Positions 18,046 through 26,357 of a stretch of DNA of 64,000 bases are shown here, one piece after another (within the stretch, counting starts at the first letter, position 1; each line of letters opens with the position of its first letter). The notes below the pieces were generated by a model, which searched no databases, was not told where the DNA came from, and saw only the letters and a program-made list of their open reading frames with translations. The stretch is from Pseudomonadota bacterium (GTDB taxonomy: Bacteria; Pseudomonadota; Alphaproteobacteria; RF32; CAG-239). The stretch is from assembly GCA_018362935.1 (NCBI GenBank), contig JAHALQ010000005.1:1-64000 (forward strand), in the 5' to 3' direction. The position numbers and the translations under genes are program-made.

Positions 18046-18581
18046 TTTTTATCTTCACCTTTATTATTGCTGATAATACAACGGCCGACCCGTTCCAGCG
18101 TTTCCTGCAGGACGCTGTTTTTAATCCCTGCGCTCAAGTCCTTAATATAAATTTCTTCGTCCTCACTTACAAGGTTTTTTTGCACTCTCTCCACACGCTG
18201 ATTCGGCGTTCCGTATTCCAAAGCCGCGTTTTGCATGATTCTGAGCGAAGCGACTGCCGCATAGCCGAAATAGGCGTTGATTTTCTGAACCACGCTTTTT
18301 TCGCGGTGTTGAAGTTCAAGGGCAAACGCGCCGCCCGGCACCGCCACTTTGAGCACCCCGTTGTTTTTTGCGCCGCGCGGAAAATCTATGCTTTGCGGCA
18401 GCACGAATTCAGCCAGTTCCTCACCGACGATTTTAGGCCAGTCGGTTAAGATGTCCACCTCCACAAAGCCTTTTTTGCCGAGAATTTTTCTGGCCAGCGG
18501 CAGCAGCATTGATGAAACCGACTGCAAATCATGCGTCCGGCGCTCAGTATTTTCGGGAATGTTTTTTTCTTTTGTAATCAT
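18042..18581 (-). CDS. DUF721 (DciA-like) protein
   Basis: 179 residues. The DUF721 core is visible: LLPLARKILGKKGFVEVDILTDWPKIVGEELAEFVLPQ, then GVLKVAVPGGAFALELQHREKSVVQKIN and the Tyr-rich FGYAAVASLRI. DciA proteins load replicative helicase in bacteria lacking DnaC; whether this alphaproteobacterial branch does so is inference. The C-terminal ~60 residues are charged and unstructured. Its stop overlaps the start of the DsbA-like gene (ATGA). Confidence 0.8.
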   Translation of the reverse strand: MITKEKNIPENTERRTHDLQSVSSMLLPLARKILGKKGFVEVDILTDWPKIVGEELAEFVLPQSIDFPRGAKNNGVLKVAVPGGAFALELQHREKSVVQKINAYFGYAAVASLRIMQNAALEYGTPNQRVERVQKNLVSEDEEIYIKDLSAGIKNSVLQETLERVGRCIISNNKGEDKK

Positions 18582-18684
18582 GAAAGCAAGTTAACAAACA
18601 ATATCAACAAGGGCAAGCCTTTTGTTGACGAGCCCGGCATTTTGCGCCTATAATCGGGCGCATAGATAATATAGGACGCAAACC

Positions 18685-18981
18685 ATGGAATTGATGCATA
18701 TTTTTCAGGCTGTTTTATCGTTGATGTTTGTCATCGGCCTGTTGCTGCTGACCGTTTATTTTTTCAAATACTGCGAACAAAAAGGTCTCAAATCGCGGTT
18801 TGCGGCAAAGCTCAGAACCGGCAGCCGGATTAATATTGTTGAAAACCGGCGGCTGGATGCCAAAAGTTCCTTGCTTCTGATTGAATGCGACGAAACCGAA
18901 TATCTGATTTTCAACGGCACCAGTTCGAGCCTGTTGCTTTGCTCTAAAAAAACTTTCCGGGAACCATCCGCCAATGACTAA
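18685..18981 (+). CDS. fliO: Flagellar export apparatus protein FliO
   Basis: 98 residues: one TM helix (AVLSLMFVIGLLLLTVYFFKYC), then a small cytoplasmic domain with the FliO pattern (RINIVENRRLDAKSSLLLIECDETEYLIF). FliO helps assemble the FliP ring. AGGACG ribosome site; 3' end overlaps fliP by 8 nt. Confidence 0.85.
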   Translation: MELMHIFQAVLSLMFVIGLLLLTVYFFKYCEQKGLKSRFAAKLRTGSRINIVENRRLDAKSSLLLIECDETEYLIFNGTSSSLLLCSKKTFREPSAND

Positions 18982-19717
18982 AAAAGTTTTATTCTTCAGT
19001 ACTGTTTTTTTGCTGGCAATGTTAATTTTCGGCGATTCCGCCTTTGCTCAATCGGTCAGCCTCAACATGGCCGACGCGCCGACCGGATCGGCAACCGCGC
19101 GTATCTTCAGCATAATCATGATAATTACTGTTTTGTCGCTGGCGCCGTCAATTTTGGTCATGATGACTTCTTTTACCCGTATTGTGGTTGTTTTCTCAAT
19201 CACCCGCAGCGCTTTGGCAACCAACGCCACCCCGCCGAATATGGTTATGGTATCGCTGGCATTGTTTTTAACCTTGTTTGTCATGTCCCCGACGCTTGAA
19301 AAATCGTGGGAACAGGGTATCAAACCGATGATTGAAGAAAAGGTAGAGGTTCTTGAAGGGCTGGAAAAAGCTTCTGTCCCGCTCAAGGAGTTTATGATTA
19401 AAAATACGCGCGAAAAAGACCTGCTGCTGTTTACCGACCTCAGCGGTGAAAAACCGGCTGCAACCGTTGCCGATACGCCGCTGAAAATTGCCGTTCCTGC
19501 CTTTATGATCAGCGAGCTGCGCCGCGCTTTTGAAATCGGCTTCCTGATTTTCGTACCGTTTCTGATTATTGATATGGTCATTGCCTCGGTGCTGATGTCC
19601 ATGGGTATGATGATGCTGCCGCCGTCGGTTCTGGCACTGCCGTTTAAAATTATCTTTTTCGTGTTGGTTGACGGTTGGTATATGCTTGCGGGCTCGCTGA
19701 TAAATAGTTTTAAGTGA
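18974..19717 (+). CDS. fliP: Flagellar export gate protein FliP
   Basis: 247 residues with a cleavable signal peptide (…GDSAFAQ), four TM helices and the family stretches SLAPSILVMMTSFTRIVVVFSITRSALATNATPPN and GFLIFVPFLIIDMVIASVLMSMGMMMLPP. It forms the export gate pore with FliQ/FliR. fliQ and fliR do not follow; a terminator and an opposing operon come next, so the export genes are scattered. Confidence 0.97.
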   Translation: MTKKVLFFSTVFLLAMLIFGDSAFAQSVSLNMADAPTGSATARIFSIIMIITVLSLAPSILVMMTSFTRIVVVFSITRSALATNATPPNMVMVSLALFLTLFVMSPTLEKSWEQGIKPMIEEKVEVLEGLEKASVPLKEFMIKNTREKDLLLFTDLSGEKPAATVADTPLKIAVPAFMISELRRAFEIGFLIFVPFLIIDMVIASVLMSMGMMMLPPSVLALPFKIIFFVLVDGWYMLAGSLINSFK

Positions 19718-19723
19718 TATAAT

Positions 19724-19824
19724 ATGTGATATGTGCTTCGTTATTCGTGATTTGTTGTCAAAGCATCATGGTTTGTTATTCAATAATCCGGCTTCTAAAA
19801 CGAGTCACGAATCACATATCACAT
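19724..19824. repeat. Imperfect palindrome between fliP and the pilin operon
   Basis: ATGTGATATGTG (19724-19735) is the perfect complement of CACATATCACAT (19813-19824), and ATTCGTGA near 19744 that of TCACGAAT (19805-19812). A ~50-nt loop lies between. Not of the GTAC-apex family. Confidence 0.7.
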
Positions 19825-19827
19825 AAG

Positions 19828-19855
19828 AAAAGCCCTCTTTCGAGGGCTTTTTTTT
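19828..19855. terminator. Bidirectional terminator
   Basis: AAAAGCCCTC, loop TTTC, GAGGGCTTTT followed by T4. Serves fliP (plus) and the pilin-like gene (minus), whose stop codon abuts it. Confidence 0.9.
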
Positions 19856-22760
19856 ACCACGCTTCCGTATATCCCAGCGTCGGATCGTTCAGCCGGTCCG
19901 CATAACCGGAATCTTTTTCATAACCGCTGCGGAAAGAATTCAGCTGGTCATACGTGCCGATATAGTTTCTCTCCCACGTCCATTTAGGATAAGAGGTTAT
20001 ATTATCACGCTCAAAGTAACAATAAACATTGGCAATCGCACTCATTTCCTCGTTATAAACCGGAAACAGGTTCCAAATGACCTTGCCGCTGTAATTGGAT
20101 GCACCGACCTTGGTCAGATAATCGGCATACTGGTCGCCGTAATACAGAAAACCCATAATCGCATGCCAGCCCATAAACGTACCGCTGCTGGTGGTATAAC
20201 CGCTGATGGTGGTATTCAGCCAGGTATTGGTCTGGAAAGTCAGCGCGCCGCCTTCGCTCAGTTGGTGGGTGTGCATACCGACACTGCCGTCGGTTTCACC
20301 CAGCTTAAATGTCGCCAGGAACGGGTTGGTCTGCGGCACAAAGTAGTTCTTAAATTTGGTCGCAACATCGGGCGCCACCGATTCCACACCGGTAATATAG
20401 TAAGCTTCTGCCATCTTCCAGCGAATAGGATTAATCGTAATGACCTTGGAATAGCCGGGCGGACACTGCGGTGCAGGCACAAAACCAAGCCACGGCGTCG
20501 CGATACAGTCGGCGTCGCCGCTGCAATCGCCCAAATCCGGATTAACCTTCAACACGCCGCTGCTGGAAGAAACCGTATAGTTTTCCCAGTTCGGATTACT
20601 CTTGGATTCGGGATAAGTATTATCCAATACATAAATACCGCGGTTGATAAAGTCCGGCAGAATATCGCTCAAACGTGCGCCGCCGCGGGTTGTCAGCTTG
20701 ATATCATGCATAACCGAGGTATAGGCGGGATTCAGCTGATAAGCATCATAGCGGACAACGCCGTTTGCCTCGTCATTGACATTGGCAACGCCGCTGCCGA
20801 CGCGCTCATACTTCTGATTGGCTATAATCCGGTCCAGCTTGATATAGCCCGGAACATCCTGTTCTCCGGCAGTGCTGGCCAAATCAGTCCTCTTGCTCGT
20901 TCCGCCGCGCGGCAGTTCGATTGAGCCGTCGCGTCTGAAAATAATGCCCTTGCTGCCGACCGTTCCGGTAGAAGTCGAAACCAGATCAGCCGTATTGTCG
21001 GCAAGAATCATCTTGTCTTCGTCAAGATAAAGGTTGTCCGTATCCACCAATGTTCTGACGCCGTCCAACTTAAGTTCGCCGGCACTGGTGACTTCCATTT
21101 TCGGCGCCTTGGTTTCCGCCGTGTTCGGCACCACAATCCGCGCACCGGTGCTGTCCGCACTGACATAGGCGGCATCGGCGCCATAAGCCAGTTTGGCGGA
21201 ATCGCCGGCCAGATTCATTTTGCCGCCGTCCGGAACGGCAAATGAAACATCCGTTCCCGAACCGGCAATTCCGGCGCCGACCGTAACTTCGCCGCCGGCA
21301 GCGCTTTGCACGACAGCCTCTGTCGAACCGTGCAGCGTGGCTGTCCCGGCCTGCAAATTCAAATAATCGCCGCCCGAAGCGATAGAAGCATTGACGCTGC
21401 TCAGAGCCATGCCGGCGGTTCCGTCCGCAGACTGCATGCGGGTATTTGTGCCGTCAATCAGCAAACGGCCTCCGTTGACGCCAACCTGAAAATTCGGCGA
21501 AGCAATCGTAACGCTGTTACTGTCAGCCTGAAAATTGTAGTTGTTGCCTTCGGCGCTGCCAATACGCCCGCCGCGCAGCGAATTGATGCCGGAAATATTC
21601 GGCGCCTGAAAATCGTTGCCGACCGTTAACGAACCGGTAACATTGGCATTTCCTCTGACATCCAGCATTTGCAGATTGCCGGTAGAATCCGTGCCGATAG
21701 TCACTTTGCCTTTGAGTTCGGAAGCGTTATTTGCCACCAAATCCCCGGTAACGTCCAACCCGGCGTTAACTGTGCCCTTTCCGGTAATAGTCGCGTTGCC
21801 GGTAATCGTTGAATCGCCCACGATACTGGCACCGCCTGCGGCCACTGACAGCGCATTGCCGACTTTCAGGGTGCTTTTCATTTCCGCGGCGCCGTCAACA
21901 TTGAGTATGCCCATAATATTGGCCGCCCCCTGCGAAAGCAGGCTGCCGACACTGGCGCCGCCCGCCACTTCCAAAGCGTTTTCCGTAGCGCCGGTCACCT
22001 GAGCCGTGGTGGTAATCAGGTTATTAACGTCCTCAATATCCTGGTCGCCCAGATACAGGGTTGTTTCCATCGTATTGTATTCAACGCCTTTGGAGTTGTT
22101 TCGGTACAGAACATCCTTCTGATTGGCGCCGCCGCCCTCGGAAATAATGGCATGAACAGACCCGACGGCAATGCCGCCGACAGACAAAGTCCCTGTTTCT
22201 TCACCCTCCGAACCGGTCGTAAAGCCATAATCCTTTTCAGTCGCGCTCCAGCCGCCGCCGACGCCCTGAATTACCTTATCTTTGTCTTCGCCCTTATAAA
22301 CCACGCCGCCGTTGGCACCGATCATCGAAGCGATTTTGGACGCGCGAATCATCGACAAATCATTTTTCGGATCAGCCACAATCATCCCCGTAATCGAAGC
22401 GCGCTGTTTGTCACCTTCGCCGATAACGTCCTTGCGCAGCGCCAGCTGATAGTCCCCGAGCAGGCGGGAATCCTCAAACTTAAAACCATATGGCAGATAC
22501 GGCTCCAAATCGTCGGTTTCCAGCTTGACCAGATTGCCGCCGGTCGACAAAGAAGAATAATGGTCTTTGATATAGTCGTCCATCGCTTTGGAAATAGTAC
22601 GCATCTGATTGGCCGTATTAATATCCTGAAGCTCGGTCGTCCGTTCGGCCGCTTTTTTATACAAAATCGGCGTAACCATTGTAATCAGGCCGAGCATGGC
22701 AAGGGCTTCAACCATCATGCTGCCCTTCTCTCCCAGTAACTTGTTATAATTTTTTACCAT
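19854..22760 (-). CDS. Giant pilin-like fibre protein (prepilin N-terminus, collagen/fibre-like shaft, tail-collar-like tip)
   Basis: 968 residues. The N-terminus KG|SMMVEALAMLGLITM is a class III/IV prepilin signal: Gly13 before the cleavage site, Glu18 at mature +5, then a hydrophobic helix continuing into an amphipathic one (TTELQDINTANQMRTISKAM). From about 220 to 620 it is a low-complexity beta repeat shaft rich in Gly/Asn/Ser/Thr (STITGNATITGKGTVNAG, DVRGNANVTGSLTVGND), like phage fibres and trimeric adhesins. The C-terminal ~250 residues are globular, with Cys and a HTHQLSEGG motif resembling tail-collar tips. This is the architecture of PilV-type minor pilin adhesins of thin type IVB pili. 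Good GGTGGAG site; 16 nt after the gene at 22777. No shufflon repeats were seen near its 3' end. Confidence 0.75.
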   Translation of the reverse strand: MVKNYNKLLGEKGSMMVEALAMLGLITMVTPILYKKAAERTTELQDINTANQMRTISKAMDDYIKDHYSSLSTGGNLVKLETDDLEPYLPYGFKFEDSRLLGDYQLALRKDVIGEGDKQRASITGMIVADPKNDLSMIRASKIASMIGANGGVVYKGEDKDKVIQGVGGGWSATEKDYGFTTGSEGEETGTLSVGGIAVGSVHAIISEGGGANQKDVLYRNNSKGVEYNTMETTLYLGDQDIEDVNNLITTTAQVTGATENALEVAGGASVGSLLSQGAANIMGILNVDGAAEMKSTLKVGNALSVAAGGASIVGDSTITGNATITGKGTVNAGLDVTGDLVANNASELKGKVTIGTDSTGNLQMLDVRGNANVTGSLTVGNDFQAPNISGINSLRGGRIGSAEGNNYNFQADSNSVTIASPNFQVGVNGGRLLIDGTNTRMQSADGTAGMALSSVNASIASGGDYLNLQAGTATLHGSTEAVVQSAAGGEVTVGAGIAGSGTDVSFAVPDGGKMNLAGDSAKLAYGADAAYVSADSTGARIVVPNTAETKAPKMEVTSAGELKLDGVRTLVDTDNLYLDEDKMILADNTADLVSTSTGTVGSKGIIFRRDGSIELPRGGTSKRTDLASTAGEQDVPGYIKLDRIIANQKYERVGSGVANVNDEANGVVRYDAYQLNPAYTSVMHDIKLTTRGGARLSDILPDFINRGIYVLDNTYPESKSNPNWENYTVSSSSGVLKVNPDLGDCSGDADCIATPWLGFVPAPQCPPGYSKVITINPIRWKMAEAYYITGVESVAPDVATKFKNYFVPQTNPFLATFKLGETDGSVGMHTHQLSEGGALTFQTNTWLNTTISGYTTSSGTFMGWHAIMGFLYYGDQYADYLTKVGASNYSGKVIWNLFPVYNEEMSAIANVYCYFERDNITSYPKWTWERNYIGTYDQLNSFRSGYEKDSGYADRLNDPTLGYTEAW

Positions 22761-22776
22761 GGTTTTTCTCCACCTG

Positions 22777-23457
22777 TTAAATTGCGGTCACGCTGACCAA
22801 ACATACATAATCTTTGTCCATATCGCAGACTTTTTTATATGTCGCGTTATTCAACACTCCGACCGGCACAAAAGAGTCATAAATCCCGCGCCCGTCAAAT
22901 ACCCGGATTTTGGATGCCGACATATTGTCATTGTCATCATACTCGGCATCGGCGTCATAGACCGTATAGCCGACCACCTCGCCGGTATAGGCCATGCTGC
23001 GCACCGCGTTCATAAAATCCGTATTCGGCTGCTCGGGAGTAACCGACAAATTGACCCACCGCTCGGGTATCGGCCCGTAAGTAACCAAAACCCTGTGGCC
23101 GCCATCCTCATTGCAGGGGCCGTTTGCGCCGCCGCCGAGTTCTGCCGTCATATCTTCATTAAGGCAGAATATCTGGGTCGTATACAAGCCGCTCAGAACA
23201 TAACCGAAAGGTAAATGGCTGCGCAGCGTGGATTCGGATATCACCCCGGGTGAATAGTTATTATATTTCTTATGCCCCGAAAACGGCGGCTTATGCAGGC
23301 GGACATAGTCATATCCGGCCTGATGCTGAGCCGAGAACTTGCCAAGTTCCGCCTGTGCCAAAGGCTCAACGGTCACTTCGCGCATATCTGCCCGCGGCGC
23401 CAGAGTATACGAAGCCAGCATTGCCAGAAAAGTGGCCAATATCACCCAAATATACAT
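22777..23457 (-). CDS. Membrane-anchored pilus accessory protein, PilM-like
   Basis: 226 residues from the ATG at 23457 (an in-frame TTG at 23472 is possible). An N-terminal TM helix (MYIWVILATFLAMLASYTLA) is followed by a periplasmic domain with FSAQHQAGYDYVRLHKPPFSG. Size, topology and a helix leading to ...Y....PPFSG recall PilM of R64-type thin pili; weak resemblance, inference only. Four Cys. Translated just upstream of the pilin-like gene, so the two form one operon. No prepilin peptidase, ATPase or secretin gene is in the window. Confidence 0.6.
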   Translation of the reverse strand: MYIWVILATFLAMLASYTLAPRADMREVTVEPLAQAELGKFSAQHQAGYDYVRLHKPPFSGHKKYNNYSPGVISESTLRSHLPFGYVLSGLYTTQIFCLNEDMTAELGGGANGPCNEDGGHRVLVTYGPIPERWVNLSVTPEQPNTDFMNAVRSMAYTGEVVGYTVYDADAEYDDNDNMSASKIRVFDGRGIYDSFVPVGVLNNATYKKVCDMDKDYVCLVSVTAI

Positions 23458-23661
23458 TTTCCACCCGTACAAAGACTTTTACTATTCTTATCATAGCATA
23501 TAATTTGTTTCAATTTTATTAAATTCGCAAAAATTGCACCGTCGCAGGCGCTTTGGCGAACTAAACATCTAATAACTAGCAATTTTACGTTTATTTATAA
23601 AAATAATGCGCTAAAATAGCGGAGAATGTTGGCCAAACATTTAATTGGGGAGAATTTTTAT

Positions 23662-24201
23662 ATGCAGGAAGACGAAGATTTCGACATCGAAGCCCAAGGC
23701 GACGAGGCAAAACCGCTTAACCGCAAGAAACTTCTGATTTTTGTACTGCCGGTCGTCATTGTCATCGGCTTGTCCGCCGGCCTGTTTTATGTATTCAACA
23801 GCAGTTACAACAACAGCGGCGGCAGTTACAGCATCATAAAAAATGCTTCGTCCGACAGCAAATCCGCAGACGATGTTACGGTTTTTTACGATTTGCCGGA
23901 AATTACCACAGTGCTTAAAAGCGACGCCGGTTCTGCCAAAGAACGCCTGCGTATCCGCCTGAATCTTGAACTCGGCAGTGTTGAAGATACCAAAACCGTG
24001 GAGATTCTCACCCCGAAAATTACCGACGCCGTCATTGCCCATACAATTGAGCTTACTCCCCGCGAAATATCCGGCTCCGGCGGCTTATACTGGCTCAAGG
24101 AAGAATTATTATATCGCATAAACCTGATTACCAACCCCATAAAAGTCAGCAACATCAACTTCCGCACTTTTGAAGTTGAAAATGCCGTCAATACTAAATA
24201 A
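23662..24201 (+). CDS. fliL: Flagellar basal body protein FliL
   Basis: 179 residues from the ATG at 23662, which has GGGGAG 9-10 nt upstream; an in-frame ATG at 23626 lies before that ribosome site. Acidic cytoplasmic N-terminus, one TM helix (LLIFVLPVVIVIGLSAGLFYVF), and a periplasmic domain with the FliL pattern VFYDLPEITTVL...RLRIRLNLELGS...IELTPREISGSGGLYWLKEELLYRIN. It surrounds stator units near the MS ring. 12 nt before fliM. Confidence 0.9.
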   Translation: MQEDEDFDIEAQGDEAKPLNRKKLLIFVLPVVIVIGLSAGLFYVFNSSYNNSGGSYSIIKNASSDSKSADDVTVFYDLPEITTVLKSDAGSAKERLRIRLNLELGSVEDTKTVEILTPKITDAVIAHTIELTPREISGSGGLYWLKEELLYRINLITNPIKVSNINFRTFEVENAVNTK

Positions 24202-24213
24202 GAGGAATATATC

Positions 24214-25254
24214 GTGGCAGAAGAGTTAAATACCAAGCCGGCCGGGCAGACACCGACGCGCGAATATGCGGACGAAACAGCCAATCCGGCCGATTCCAAG
24301 ATTCTGAACCAGGAAGAAATCGACAGCCTGCTGGGCTACGGCGCATATGAAACCGAACGCGGCAACCAGAAGACCGGCGTACGTGCCATTTTGAATTCCA
24401 GCATGGTTTCGTATGAACGCCTGCCCATGCTCGAAATTGTATTTGACCGGCTGATACGCCTGATGGCAACATCGCTGCGCAACTTCACGCAGGATAACGT
24501 CGAAGTTTCGCTCGAAAGCATTGAGTCCATGCGCTTCGGCGAATACATCGATTCCCTGACCCTGCCCACGCTTCTGAACGTTTTTAAAGCCGAAGAATGG
24601 GATAATTACGGCCTCATGTCGCTTGACAGCTCACTGATTTATTCCATGGTCGACGTCCTGCTCGGCGGACGCCGCGGTACCGCGGCCATGCGCATAGAAG
24701 GGCGTCCTTATACGACCATTGAGCTAAACATTGTCAAAGAAATGATACAGCTGATTTTGAGCGACCTCTCGACCGCGTTCGACCCGATTACTTCTGTATC
24801 TTTCGCTTTTGACCGCCTTGAAACCAACCCGCGTTTTGCGACTATTTCGCGTCTGTCCAATGCCGTTATTGTCGCCCACCTGCGCATTGACATGGAAGAC
24901 CGCGGCGGTAAAATTGACCTGATGATTCCCTACGCGACCCTCGAACCTGTTCGCGAACTTCTGCTGCAGATGTTCATGGGCGAACGCTTCGGCCGCGACA
25001 CAATCTGGGAAAACCACCTGATGAGCCAGCTCTGGGAAACCGAAGTCGAAGTCAAAGCAGTCCTCAAAGAAACCGGCATCCGCCTGGCGGACATTTCGTC
25101 CTGGGAAAAAGGCTCTTTCCTGCCGCTCGACATCACCGCCGCCGAACCTGTCAACATTGTCTGCGGCGACGTCAGCCTGCTCAAGGGAACCATGGGGCGC
25201 AAAGCCGACCACATTGTCATTCGCATAGATGGAAAGGCCGAAAAAGATGTATAG
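24214..25254 (+). CDS. fliM: Flagellar motor switch protein FliM
   Basis: 346 residues, GTG start with GAGG 8 nt upstream. The CheY-P-binding motif LNQEEIDSLLG is at residues 31-41. The middle CheC-like domain includes the GGRRGT-containing loop (VDVLLGGRRGTAAM). The C-terminal SpoA domain that contacts FliN is present (EVEVKAVLKETGIRLADISSWEKGSFLPLD). C-ring component controlling rotation direction. The start of the next gene overlaps its last 8 nt. Confidence 0.97.
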   Translation: MAEELNTKPAGQTPTREYADETANPADSKILNQEEIDSLLGYGAYETERGNQKTGVRAILNSSMVSYERLPMLEIVFDRLIRLMATSLRNFTQDNVEVSLESIESMRFGEYIDSLTLPTLLNVFKAEEWDNYGLMSLDSSLIYSMVDVLLGGRRGTAAMRIEGRPYTTIELNIVKEMIQLILSDLSTAFDPITSVSFAFDRLETNPRFATISRLSNAVIVAHLRIDMEDRGGKIDLMIPYATLEPVRELLLQMFMGERFGRDTIWENHLMSQLWETEVEVKAVLKETGIRLADISSWEKGSFLPLDITAAEPVNIVCGDVSLLKGTMGRKADHIVIRIDGKAEKDV

Positions 25255-25687
25255 TCTGGAACTGATTATCAATTTGATTATCATCGCCCTGCTGATTCCG
25301 ACGATTGTTTATGCCTATCGCCTGAACCACAGTCTTAAAGTTTTGCGCGAAAACCAAAACAGTCTTGCCCAGCTGGTTAATGCCCTTAATGAAGCAACTT
25401 TTAAGGCCGAAAACAGCATTCCTAAGCTTAAATCGGTAACCGAACATTCTTCCGAAGGGTTAAAGGAAGTGGTTGACAGCGCCAAAGAACTCAAAGATGA
25501 CCTTTTGTTCATCAACGAACGCGCCGACAACCTGGCCGACCGCCTTGAAAATGTCATCAGCACATCGCGCACCGGCCTCAAACCCGGCAATGAAAATCTC
25601 ACCGCCGCCGGGGACGAACCGCCGGCCCCGGATGCCCGCTCGGAAGCCGAACTCGAACTCTTAAAAGCGTTACGCTCAATAAAATAG
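25247..25687 (+). CDS. DUF6468-type membrane protein of the flagellar cluster
   Basis: 146 residues from ATG 25247, inside the fliM 3' end (an in-frame start at 25229 is less likely). One N-terminal TM helix (LIINLIIIALLIPTIVYAY), then a coiled coil (LKVLRENQNSLAQLVNALNEATFKAENSIPKLKSV ... LKELKDDLLFINERADNLADRLE). I recall this family as the small protein found between fliM and motE in alphaproteobacteria; molecular role unknown, translation coupled to fliM. Confidence 0.75.
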   Translation: MYSLELIINLIIIALLIPTIVYAYRLNHSLKVLRENQNSLAQLVNALNEATFKAENSIPKLKSVTEHSSEGLKEVVDSAKELKDDLLFINERADNLADRLENVISTSRTGLKPGNENLTAAGDEPPAPDARSEAELELLKALRSIK

Positions 25688-25695
25688 GTTATACA

Positions 25696-26337
25696 ATGAT
25701 AAAAAAACAAAAATTACATATTTTGCCGCTCTTCATCTTTATGGCAGTCCTGACGCTGACAATCAAAGTTAATAACGTTTTTGACCTCTACAACAAACAA
25801 AGCAGGCAGGCTCTGACGATTTCCGCCGCCGAAGCCCTCGCCGAAGAAAAAATCAACAAAGACGCCCGCGAACTGTCCGCCGTTTTGGATAAAGGCCGGC
25901 AAAGCGGAACCGACGCAGCCCAAAACCCCAATAACACATTTACCCAGTCGGAAATCCTGATATTGCAGGAATTGGCCGAACGCCGCGAAGCCCTCGACCT
26001 TCGCGCTCAGGAGATTGACAAACGCGCCATCCAGCTCAAAGTCACCGAAGAAGAAATTGAAAAGAAACTCCGCCAGCTTCAGGATTACGAACAGCGCCTC
26101 AATAAGCTGATTAACGAGTATTCGCAGAAGGAACAAGCCAACATCGACTCACTTGTCCGTCTTTATTCTTCGATGAAACCCAAAGACGCGGCGCGAATTT
26201 TCAACTCACTGGATATGAACATCACCGTCGCGTTGCTCAAAGGCATGAAAGCTTCCGCCTCGTCGGCCATTCTGTCACAAATGGATTCGGCCAAAGCCCA
26301 GGCCGTAACTTCCGAATTGATTGGCAATAACCTCTAA
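25696..26337 (+). CDS. MotE-like flagellar protein (MgtE_N-type domain)
   Basis: 213 residues. Signal anchor (ILPLFIFMAVLTLTIKVNNVF), a long coiled coil (QELAERREALDLRAQEIDKRAIQLK...IEKKLRQLQDYEQRLNKLINEY), and a C-terminal helical domain VRLYSSMKPKDAARIFNSLDMNITVALLKGMKASASSAILSQMD of the kind shared by MotE and the MgtE N-domain. MotE chaperones the periplasmic motor protein MotC in rhizobia. Starts 8 bp after the preceding gene. Confidence 0.8.
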   Translation: MIKKQKLHILPLFIFMAVLTLTIKVNNVFDLYNKQSRQALTISAAEALAEEKINKDARELSAVLDKGRQSGTDAAQNPNNTFTQSEILILQELAERREALDLRAQEIDKRAIQLKVTEEEIEKKLRQLQDYEQRLNKLINEYSQKEQANIDSLVRLYSSMKPKDAARIFNSLDMNITVALLKGMKASASSAILSQMDSAKAQAVTSELIGNNL

Positions 26338-26357
26338 CTTGTCCGGGAACCTGAATT

